This document shows, in pieces, positions 1-10,453 of a stretch of 64,000 nt of DNA. A program made the translations under genes and the position numbers. This stretch comes from Stenogyne calaminthoides (taxonomy: Eukaryota > Streptophyta > Magnoliopsida > Lamiales > Lamiaceae). How positions within the stretch are numbered: position 1 is the first letter of the stretch; each line of letters starts with the position of its first letter. Where the stretch lies: contig JBBCBC010000037.1 of NCBI GenBank assembly GCA_037126765.1, forward strand, positions 11,723,263 to 11,787,262, read 5' to 3'. The notes beneath the pieces were generated by a model. The model was not told the DNA's origin and did not search any database. It worked only from the letters and a program-made list of their open reading frames with translations.

Positions 1-128
1 CACAAGTAGAATAAGTTAAAACCAACATTTATTTTTCACTAATTGGAACTATTCACAAAACACAACAACATGAAGAAGCTTGTAGTATCCATGATAAGGC
101 AGATTCTAAGCCAACCACCAATTATAGC

Positions 129-3021
129 TTAAAAGGTTTTCTTATTTATCAAAGGATCAGAAACAACTTGGGGTTCGAAATCTGGCTTCACGTAACGAGC
201 AAGCAAATCTGCATAAATTTCATAGCGGGCAGTCATGCGAAATCCCCACTTGTCCTTTAGTTGCCTGCAGAGGTTGAGATCCATGTCCGATATCAGCAAC
301 CCATCCCTGTGACGGGACAGAGATGGGGTACAAGAGGAATCAGGAGCAGATATATAACTGGAGCCATAGAAATGTCCAAAATCTGTATGTTGTGGCTTCC
401 CATCTCCTGAGGTGAACGGGTTAGGGAAAACTTCAGTACCAATGCGGTTGATTGAACAAACATAGTAGCTGTTTGCTATTGCTGCGTTACGTGCCTGTAA
501 AATCCATATCATAACAAAAAACAATAAGTATGGCAAAAACTTCTAAGAACCAGTTGCATGGTGCAACTGGTGTAATTTTGATTCAATTTTGACTAGACTC
601 ATTCACAAAGAAAAAAACTGAGCTATGTAGTGAGAAGTATTAGTTCATATGAAGAGCAGTATTAGTTCACAAAAGTGAAGTATTAGTTTGTTAGCTAAAC
701 AGTATTAGTACTTCTGAAATATTAAATATACAGCCAACACTTTTATCATATGACCTGACACTTTTAATCACAAGAATTAATACTTTTCAGTTTTCACCCG
801 CTTTTTTTTATAATTCAAGAAAAAAATATAAAAACAGTTTGTCTGAAATTTCTTAGTCAAAATTGTGCCAATTGCACGGGGCAACTGATGCGCCGAAATG
901 TTGCTCTATGAGAATGGTTAAAGGATAATATACTCGGGGAAAAATAACTGCAAGTGGGTACCTCAATTGGCCACATTGGTTCACTGAGTTCACCAACGGT
1001 TGCTGATGGGTTAAAAACAATTTCAGCGCCATTTAAGCCAAAAGCTAACCAGTTCAAAGGATGATGTCTGCCATAGCATATATTAACAGCAATCTTTCCA
1101 AAGGCTGTCTCAAACACAGGATGCCCAGTATTCCCTTCCATATAGTACGTACTTTCATTAAAGTCCCCTACTCTAGGTATATGATTCTGCAAATACCATT
1201 ATGATTATGTTTAGGTCGGATGAAAAGGAAATCAAGACCATATTTATGCTTGTCTTACCTTCCTGTGCTTTCCAATTATGTTGCCATGATTTCCAATTAT
1301 TACAGCAGTATTCCAGAGAGTTTCCCCATGTTTCACATCCCTTTCAAGAATAGGACTTACAATAACCATGTTGTATTTCCTAGCAAAGCCCTGAAGAAAT
1401 TGGGTTGATTCTCCATCTATTGGCTCTGCAAATTCACACCACTTCTTCTCACGAGTGCAAAATGCAAATGGCATTGTCCATGCCTCCTGCATTTTGGAAT
1501 TCCGTGGTTAATCTCTTACAGAGATGATATTTAGGGAGTGTTTGCAAAGCATATAAAGCGGGGGAGTATCATTTATTTTCAAAAGCTCCAACTCACAGCT
1601 TTTGCAAATAAGTGATTCTACAAGCAGTTACTTGTGTTTGCAAACAGACTCTCAATGAGAGCTCAAGAATTGTCACTGAAGAATACCTGTAAACATAATA
1701 TGTTGACTCCAGCAATGCCAGCTGCCTCAATGGCAGGTGTCAGTTTCTGAAAGATGCCCCTTTTCTGGTCCAATATTGGTTCGGAAGTTAGATGTGATAT
1801 AGAATTCTGGATCAGACCCACTCTCACAATACGAGGTTCTCTCAGTGACTCCTTTTCAGCATGAAATGAAAGTGCCTGCATTTAAAGTTTAACAATCCAG
1901 TCTGTGAGGCAGAAATAAGTGATAACCAACTCATTCTTTAATTCTGGAAGAACAATTACGAAACAAATTAATAGTTTGACTCACGTTCAACAATCAGATG
2001 AGGATAACTCTTGTTCCACTACTAGTTCATAAGAATCATAACCATGCCATACACATCTGTTGACACCAGATATATAAAGGCATATAATACTTCTCTTTTT
2101 CGGTTTTTCTAACTCAATTTGATGTCCTCATTATATAATTATCTTCCAAACCATTCACCAAGGGCCTTTTCACCAAGCCATTCTCTTCTGTCTTTATGAA
2201 TTATAACCAGTAAAGGAAGTGTAGGATTCAAACGAGATTCACAATGACATATTTTCTGACATGCAATTTAACTAAAGATAGATAACCCACTTTTTGGATA
2301 AGAGATCAAAAATCATCAAGTAAGCAAATTTGTTTCAGGAATAGTGGGATGAGATAAAGATGCATAACTATGTTTGCTTCGGAATACAGGGATGAGATCA
2401 ATATGTGACTAAAAATTGATTTGATAGTGAAAAATCAGTTCTAAACAGTTAAAAAAAATGCTTACCTACCCAGATTATAGAGATTTGGAAACTATATTTA
2501 CCTGAAGATCAAAATCATGCTTCAAAGAAAGAGTTATGGCAGGCTCAGGAATAGCAATCGCATCAAGGGTTCTTCCACAGTTTAATCCCAGAAGTAATCG
2601 GCTTACTTCCTGTTAAAGAATAGGCAAAAGAATTGCTCTATTACCCATGTCTTGTTTCGAAAGGGGATAAGATAGAATTGCAACACAAACTGAATTAGAC
2701 AACAACAAAACCTCAGGGGTTCTATTAGGTGCTAAAACCTATCAATCAATTCGAGTTGAATAAATCAAGTATATGACATACAACTGAGAAGTAGCGGGAT
2801 TCAAGATCAGAAAATTCGTCATCTTTTGATTAAAAATACAGAGCACAATCGTACACAATTGAAGAACGAATGAGAGATGATGATAAAAATACCTGAAAGA
2901 GTTGGGGAGAAAGGGAAGATTCGAGGAGACGGTGCAGAGAATCGAACCCACAAATCGAACCGTCATTAGGGATTTCAGTTTTCCCATTCTCTGCGACGAT
3001 TTTCTCATCCTTGCTCTCCAT
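129..3021 (-). CDS. PYD3: Beta-ureidopropionase (beta-alanine synthase), PYD3-like, 6 exons
   Basis: Last enzyme of reductive pyrimidine breakdown. It hydrolyses N-carbamoyl-beta-alanine to beta-alanine, CO2 and ammonia; plant forms are thought to be cytosolic. Exons in coding order: 3021-2893, 2609-2502, 1875-1687, 1486-1259, 1186-962, 494-129. All junctions are GT-AG in phase 0, giving 414 aa, close to the usual plant length. The nitrilase-family catalytic triad is visible: Glu143 in QEAWTMPFAF, Lys218 in GKHRK and Cys255 in NICYGRH. WPIE joins ARNAAIAN across the last intron, as in the family. ATG 3021 is chosen because the acidic N-terminus MESKDEK runs in frame into the conserved LL(L)ESSL segment. 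The reading frame is intact and the gene is probably functional. Intron 3 carries a short MITE-like insert. Confidence 0.93.
1534..1653. mobile_element. MITE-like element in an intron of the beta-ureidopropionase gene
   Basis: A roughly 120-bp segment lies in the intron between coding exons 3 and 4. It begins GGGAGTGTTTGCAAAGC and ends with the approximate reverse complement TTTGCAAACAGACTCTC. The inverted ends suggest a small non-autonomous DNA element, hAT- or Harbinger-type. No target duplication could be fixed by eye. A similar end (GGGTGTTTGC) bounds the element at 54895-55288. Confidence 0.45.
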
Positions 3022-3984
3022 TCTTCCTCTTACTTCAGAAGAGAGTTTCGAGTTTGATTAATGTGTTAGTTCCCATTTTTGTACTAATACATTTTCACGT
3101 GGTGGCAACTGGCAATAATGGAAAGGTACGAATTCGATCAACACAAGGATTAGATCAACATTCATCAATCATTTTTTATTTTTCTTACGAAAAAGATTCG
3201 AAATATTTCTGTCGTGTTCATTTGGGAATGACTAGGATGGAATGAAAGAAAAAACTTATTCCGAGTTCAAAAAAATTAATTAATTTTTTACTAGTACGCT
3301 TCAGTAAAACTTGTTAAAAATATAAAATCGATAATATTATTTATAAAGAACCGTGTTTAAAATATAAAACTGATAATATTGCTTATAAACTAATATCAGA
3401 ATATTAAAAGTTATGGGCATTCATCTACAACTGCTATCACGACCACACTTATTTACCAAATATAATATGCGATAATAAACATAATTTAACCTGCAAATCT
3501 ATTATAATTTTTTTTTTCAAATAGTATAACTTCATAACCTGATTTCACACCAAAAGTAATATGTTTGCATTCATACGTGTGTATATATATATAAAAGGAC
3601 TAAGGTGTCAATAACCCAGCAATTCACAATCAACCATCAAGCCAAAACACTATTCCGTACTAAAGTTTATAACACATATCCAGAAGCGATAATATATATA
3701 TATTTATTTATTTATAATAACGAAAGCAAGATAAACCGTCCTCTATGTACACGGCCACTCAAAACCTGCAGGAGCTCCACAGCTTGTCCAGTAAGTCTGT
3801 CATGTCACAGTTTATCAAAGTTATCTACAATGCATAAACTATGTTAGATAAAACTCAATAAGTAAAAATTATGCATGATATAAAATTGTTTAGAAAGTAT
3901 GTATAAAAGTGTTATTCTTTTGAAATCACCAATTTATCTATGCTAACTCACTATGTTCCCCGACTCACTATTATGCACTGCAAA
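3022..3984. other. AT-rich intergenic DNA upstream of the beta-ureidopropionase gene
   Basis: This holds the promoter and leader of the minus-strand gene at its left edge, then AT-rich sequence with many stops in all frames. No coding similarity or clear repeat was recognised. Confidence 0.5.
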
Positions 3985-4290
3985 AAGCACTCAACTTAAT
4001 ACAGGAGCACTAAGCTCAATAATATAGGAGCACTAAGCTCAATACAGAGCACTAAACTCAATATAGGAGCACTAAGCTCATAAACAGAGCACTAAACTTA
4101 ATATAAAAGCGCTAAGCTCAACAACAGAGCATTAAACTCAATAATATAGGAGCACTAAGCTCAATACAAGAGCACTAAGCTCAATAATATAGGAGCAATA
4201 AGCTCAACAATTGAGCATTAAAATCAATAATATAGGAGCACTAAGCTCAATACAAGAGCAATATAGGAGCACTAAGCTCAATAATATAAT
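3985..4290. repeat. Minisatellite built on GAGCACTAAGCTCAATA
   Basis: About a dozen imperfect tandem copies of a 17-25 bp unit are visible. The core is GAGCACTAAGCTCAA, spaced by variable TATAG, TACA or TAATATAG linkers. Variants include GAGCATTAAACTCAA and GAGCGCTAAGCTCAA. No ORF crosses it. Confidence 0.85.
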
Positions 4291-5220
4291 ATACTTAATA
4301 GGACGCAAAATATCTCACAAGATTTACATATCATTGAACTCACATGTTCATTTCATAATAATTATTAAATTCACAAATTTATTTCATGATAATCACTAAA
4401 CAACAATTAAATATCATTATAAATTAAAATACTCACATATCATCAATTAAATATAAATAATTCACAAAATATTAAGTTAATATTAAATTTATACATTGTA
4501 GTTACAAATAAATTTCTAGTTACCAAAAGCGTTGATAACTCGAATTCTTAAATCACCTTATCGCTTACGCTGGGAATTTTCTTTGACGAGCCGAGTTCCA
4601 GGGAATCAACTCCTGTTATGTGTGTTTTCCTTCCTCCTGGTGGAAACATATAGAAATGTGTGTTATATCCCAAAGAACCGCCTCACTTATTTCTTCCCCA
4701 GTCATTTATTTAATTATTCTTATGTCTATTATTTCTATGTTAATAGCATTAATATATTATATTATTTTGTTAAAGGCGGCCTATGAGAAACATACAATGT
4801 AATGATATATTACTAAAGTATATACACACACGCACAGCCCCATCATTTAGCAACTATATATGTGTATTGAATCATTCATACATATAATGTGTATATGTAT
4901 ACTGTAATAGCAATGAACAAATCTCATGGATATATTCATTTACTTATTCTCTATTTTGATTAATATTATTCATTAGTGGCAGGGTTTTCTCGCCACTAAA
5001 TAGGCGAAAACACAATAATAATTCAATAATTAAAATCAAGATGAAAAATATAGAATTACAAGTAGCACTTAAAATAATGAAAGCAAGCAATGTACGAATT
5101 ATACTAATCAATAAGTAGTGACAAGCTCGGGTCTCACAACAGCAAAACGTAATAATATTAATTCATAAGTGTGATAGTATTAATTTCATATTATGAATAA
5201 GTTTCATATAAGAGTTTGTA
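4291..5220. other. AT-rich intergenic DNA
   Basis: No gene or repeat family was recognised. The short ORFs here are low-complexity and lack domain features. Confidence 0.45.
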
Positions 5221-6218
5221 TTTTTTTTTTGATTGTAAAAGAAATTTTATTAATCACAGTCGGGTATAAGGGGTACCCGAAAGAATTACAACAATAACAA
5301 ATTAGCAATCTAACACAATTCTAGGATTAACAAGCCAATCTTTATACGTAAAGCAGTTCCGAACTAAGTTTCTAACAGAAAACCAACTCCAAAGTCTAGC
5401 TTTCAATTCATCTAGTAGATTATCAACCACGAACATCGTGCCTTAGAAAATAAGAGCATTTCTACCTTTCCAAATCAACCAAATCACACAGTGCTAGATT
5501 GCAACTGCTACACTTTTCCCTTTCTTCCCCCTTAACACGTGACTATGTGCAATGATACTAGTGAAAGAGTGGGAATGTAGGACAGTGGAAATTCCTAGCC
5601 AATCAAAACATCTCATCCATACCTCGTAAGCGGTAGTGCATTCGAAAATAACATGCTTGCCGGACTCGTCCTTCTCCCCACAAATAACGCATCTCAAATC
5701 ATGACTAGGATTCAAGACGTTTCTTCTAAGGAGATTAGTCTTCGTCGGTAAACGGTCCCACAGTACCCTCCAAGAGTGAGCAATGATATTCAATGGGGTC
5801 AATTTATTTCACACGAGTTTGAAGCCAAACTCCTTCTCTTTATCAACCTGTCCGTCATTCCGGGTTTTGAGCAAAATGAAATAGGCGTCCCTAGTGTTGT
5901 AGGCCCCTTTGGGAGAGCCCGTCCATCTCCACGAATCTTGGACATCCATCTTAAGATTCACCCTGTTAATCAATGAGAAGAGAGCATTAAAAGTAACAAG
6001 TTCACGATCGAATAAGTTTCTCCTCCATCTCCACTTCCACCTCCATACTCCCTCCTCCCACTCACCCATCTCACCAACATAACTCTCTTTGTCCTGGCTA
6101 AGGTTATAGAGTCTCTGAAATTTTAATTTCAGAGGCTCGTCAACCACCCAAGGATCATCCCAAAATCTGATTTCCTTCCCGTCACCGATCACCCTCTCTA
6201 GTCTACCCTTGAACCACC
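5221..6218 (-). pseudogene. 5'-truncated LINE (L1-type) reverse transcriptase, C-terminal end
   Basis: On the minus strand one frame reads from about 6216 to 5494 with a single in-frame TGA at 5811-5809. It covers the C-terminal part of a plant non-LTR reverse transcriptase: an IGDGKEIRFWDDPW block, a GAYNTRDAY block, then the zinc-binding zf-RVT domain with LWDRLPTKTNLLRRNVL and a C-x2-C...H...C cluster (CVICGEKDESGKHVIFEC). A run of eleven T at 5221-5231 on the plus strand is the expected poly(A) tail of a minus-strand LINE. The endonuclease and RT core are absent, typical of 5' truncation at insertion. No clear target duplication was found. Confidence 0.85.
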
Positions 6219-6726
6219 CCCCCGATCACCGAGAGTGATTGTATTGACAAAGACTTGTATAAGATGGTTTTATATATGAGACAAACCTACATTAGGGGTG
6301 ATCACATTGTGATTTTATGGTTTCTTCGATCAAATTCATATTGCCCTGCAATGTGCAGTTTAGTAGATTGCACAATTCTAAATACCAATTTTTTCATGTA
6401 AAAGTGATCATGTGATTTTAAATGGTTTCGGTCGGTTATTTGTGATTTAGATGTTTGAAATACACATAAGTTAGTATAAGAAATTAATGTCAATTTAACC
6501 TAATGACAACACATTGGATTAATAAATGTTCTATAAATGAAAAATGAAATAATATCTTTGCACACAATAACATGACTAATTTATGGAGGTCCAACTATTT
6601 AAAAAACATGTTGAAAGAGTTTGGATACTGTAATATAAGAACAACATATAAATTTAAATATGATAAAATAAATGAAAATCGTTTCATGTATGAGACCTTC
6701 TCACACAAAACTCTTTTTAGTATAAT
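6219..6726. other. AT-rich intergenic DNA
   Basis: This separates the LINE remnant from the left end of the TIR element. Nothing coding was recognised. Confidence 0.45.
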
Positions 6727-6812
6727 GGGGTGCTTGGTTTGTTGTTATGAAGATTGGGAAAATGAATGATAATGATAGTAGTAAGAAATAGAATAAATAT
6801 GTTCCATATAAT

Positions 6813-7310
6813 TGTTGGAATTTTGGGGTGAATGGAAAAATCACCTCAAAATGGTGTGTATTAGATGAAGAGGTATGAAGTGAAATGGTGTAAGAAATAA
6901 GTGAAGAGTTATTTCAAAGGTTGCACCTATTCACGAATCGATACCTAAAATCTATAAATACACCCTCCTCATTCCACAATCATCACCAATTTAACTCTCG
7001 GTCATTCATTCGATAATTGATTTTTTAGTCTTATCATTTGAGGTCGAAGTTTTCTATTATCTTCCCTCAATTTTGTGTTCCGGAGAGAGCTCAGAATATT
7101 GTTTGGTTCGCCGATAGTTTCCGATTCGTAGTGCAGCGGTTGGAAAGCTTTAAAGTCGTTGTATCTTGGGGGCGATTGTCATAGAACCGTATTGCACCTA
7201 GGTACGGGGCAATATCGTTTTACGGAAAGAGAGTCTAACTCTTGCCTCGACTTATTCCGTGTCAGTTTTAATAGTCATCTTCGTTTACACACCAACTAAT
7301 TTTTTCAACA
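6813..7310 (+). repeat. LTR 1 (left) of the three-LTR array
   Basis: 498 bp, TGTTGG...CAACA. A TATA box (CTATAAATAC, about 6952-6961) marks the presumed promoter. It differs from LTR3 at about 14 positions by eye. Confidence 0.92.
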
Positions 7311-9955
7311 ATGGTAAGACGATATCTGTTGTGTATTCGAAAATGACTATTTCTGCAGATCAAGTTCCTGCAGAAAAGCTGCTCCCCTTGTCGGGGAAGT
7401 TGAATTTAAATTCTTTTGTGAATTTTTCTAATCAAATGTTGTTGTAATTGGTTATTATATCATTAACTACCAAGAGCAGTATTGATTTTCCTTTATGAAG
7501 GAAAATCAGAAATGACCGTGCCGGCTGAGAAATGTGAGTAGAAAATGTAAGAAGAAGAATAATACGTTTCTTCCTCATTTCGAGAGGACACGGTGACGCG
7601 GCGTTTCAGAATGGAGCCGCATGGTCTGTTCAAACAGACACCAAGTGGAAGAGATGTTGGGTATCAAATCTGTTGTGAACTACTGCGAAATTTGGTCATC
7701 GCCTCCATTTCTGATTTCTTGATGCGGACTCCGCCGTGTGATGTTGGCAAGCGGACGCCGGTGGTTAAGAGATAAACTGGAGATTCCGAGCGTTGATAAC
7801 GCTGATCTTCGTCAGTTTTCTTTACCAATTGGCGATTCGAACTAAGGACACGAGCGGAAGCTTGAACGCTCTGTTGGGTATGCCAACGATTGGAACTGCC
7901 GCGGGCATCCCAGTGAATTCGTCATCGCGCGGTGATAAGCAATTCGATCGCCTTCTCCATACCGCGACCACTTTGGGTACGGTGTAAATGCTGGGATGTG
8001 TGGACCGGGGTATAATCACCACCGCAAGTGTGGCGGTGATGAACCCGCCGGAGTTTCTATCCGATGGTCTCCCTCTGCCTCTTGTCGGAAGTAGGCGGCG
8101 GTTCAGCGAATTAGTTGGTAACAACGGTTCAACGGGAGATACGCCGCTTGAGGGAAATGTGAACAGACATGCTGACTCTGTTCTTAATCCATCTCTCTCT
8201 TAGTGTTTAAATGTGCCAAATTCAATTTTGGGTCTTGAGAAATAAGACCATATTAATTATGTTTGGCCCATTTAATTGGCTTCTCTTTTATGAATATGTT
8301 GGGCCATTTTATAAGCCTTGGCCAATAATTGAGCAGCAGACTTCAATTTGAGGCTGCTTGTCAATACAATTGGGCCGAATAATGAGAGTCGGAGTCATTA
8401 TGTTCATTTGGGTTAAAAAGGCCCATATTGAAAGCTGGTCAATTTTATTTTGGCCCCATTTTTTAAATTGGGCCTGATGAATTTTGGACCGGGTAATGTT
8501 TGTATTTTGGATTTAATCCGACTGACTCATAAAAATTTGCCTGGGAATTATTCACGAGTAAATAACGGTAAGTAAGGCCTCATTAAAATTCACGAGCCAA
8601 AAGAATTGTTGACTCATATAATTTAGCAAAAAATTATCGGAGAGTCAAATGTGGGGCATTACGAGAGATTTTAAGGTCCAACAAAGACATTTGAATTTAA
8701 TGGTGAATTCAAAACGTTTGGTTTTCCAATTCGTTTCGAGATTGTGTCCAAATTAATATCTGGTGAATATTAATATATGGACAAGCAACTCGAATGTGGG
8801 AGATAAAGTCTCACCACAAGTTACATCCGAATACGGGGGAAAGAAATATAAAGTCTCACCACAAGTAAGGCGTATCCTTGAAGCTAAATGGAAAACTTAA
8901 GGCAATTGGTGCCCAGTGGAGTATTTTCCACAAGTAATACGGATTTGTTCAATCATGTTATTGGAAAGTCACCACACAAGGAGATAAGATCATGAAGAAA
9001 TGATAGAGTGGTCCTACAATTATCTCGAAGTGTGGGGGTGACTTGCAAAGATTATGCACCAGTAGTGCTTATCAGTCCATAATGAACAAATCGTATGTTT
9101 CCTAAAATGGAATGTGAATATCTAGGTGTTGAAAAGATACACATCAGTAAAACTGGATATTTTGACACAGACTCCGAGCCTATTAGTGAAAATGTGGGGG
9201 AGTAGTGTCATAAAAATCCTCTAAACAAATATGCAATGAATTGTAAAATTATTGCATTTGGATAAAAACCCGGCCAGTTAAAGATGAGATGTTTATGAGG
9301 ATAATGGGTAAGGGGAATGAAGTTAAAACCCACACATGCAAGGGTGTTCATAGCGGTAACTCATCCATGATGACTAGAGGATCCCAAGAACTTGGTTCAA
9401 TGAGACAACTAAGTTATGAAGCACTCAGTCATGCACTTGAAAATTATTTTTCAAGCTCATTCTCGAATCCTTTCAAGTGCAAATTGCACCTTCAGGTGCA
9501 TAAACTTGATGACGTGTGGTAAGGTTAAGCTTAACAGCTTTTAATGATTCCTATACCTATAAAAAGGTGGAGTATTGCAGGGTACTCTTGATGGGAGATC
9601 ACCTATGTAAGTGTGAGGTGGGACCGCTTCAACTGACATTTCAGTACACACTTATGAATCCGAGATATGGTCCACGACCAAAATGGACAACAACGTGAGA
9701 ACCAAAAATATTATGAAGGTTATTGTGTTTTTGCTATTGTCTTGGTATACACAAAAAGCTGCTCAGTTCAAGACATCGTGTTCACTGAGCCGCAAGTATA
9801 TCCGATAGTATTCAACTAGGGAAGGTTCAAAGCCACAAGCTACCTATCCCAATGCAATAACTGACCGCTTGAGCTCTCTTCATGGTCCGTATCAAACTTC
9901 ATATTGTCTTGTGAACTCTTTGTTTGAGTCAACTTTGTCCATTCATGTGGGGGAT
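7311..9955 (+). other. Internal region A of the array (non-coding, with gag-start remnant?)
   Basis: It begins right after LTR1. The stretch after the LTR can be read as a short frame (MTISADQVPAEKLLPLSG...) that might be the start of a gag, but this is uncertain. Positions 7560-8210 are markedly GC-richer and hold short ORFs on both strands with no recognised domain. The rest is non-coding. It ends in CATGTGGGGGAT, the polypurine tract. The primer-binding site after the LTR (ATGGTAAGACG) does not match the usual initiator-Met complement. Confidence 0.6.
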
Positions 9956-10453
9956 TGTTGGAATTTTGGGGTGAATGGAAAAATCACCTCAAAATGGTAT
10001 GTATTAGATGAAGAGGTATGAAGTGAAATGGTGTAAGGAATAAGTGAAGAGTTATTTCAAAGGTTGCACCTATTCACGAATCGATACCTAAAATCTATAA
10101 ATACACCCTCTTCATTCCACAATCATCACCAATTTAACTCTCGGTCATTCATTCAATAATTGATTTTTTAGTCTTATCATTTGAGGTCGAAGTTTTCTAT
10201 TCTCTACCCTCAATTTTGTGTTCCGGAGAGAGCTCAGAATATTGTTTGGTTCGCCGATAGTTTTTGATTCGTAGTGCAGCGGTTGGAAAGCTTTAAAGTC
10301 GTTGTATCTTGGGGGCGATTGTCATAGAACCGTATTGCACCTAGGTACGGGGCAATATCGTTTTACGGAAAGTGAGTCTAACTCTTGCCTCGACTTATTC
10401 CGTGTCAGTTTTAATAGTCATCTTCGTTTACACACCAACTAATTTTTTCAACA
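9956..10453 (+). repeat. LTR 2 (middle), mosaic of LTR 1 and LTR 3
   Basis: 498 bp. From its start to 10265 it matches LTR3 at every site where LTR1 and LTR3 differ. From 10322 to its end it matches LTR1 at the distinguishing sites, apart from one private change in the GGAAAG(T)GAG stretch. It is the product of a crossover within 10265-10322. Confidence 0.9.

Noticed and set aside
3985..4290. Regularly spaced short repeats resembling a CRISPR array
   Set aside because: Units are imperfect, spacers are variants of the same repeat, there are no cas genes, and the window is eukaryotic.
7822..8124. 100-codon minus-strand ORF in the LTR array (and its twin at 10965-11267)
   Set aside because: Overlaps plus-strand ORFs in a GC-rich block, has no recognised domain, and both copies are the same duplicated sequence.
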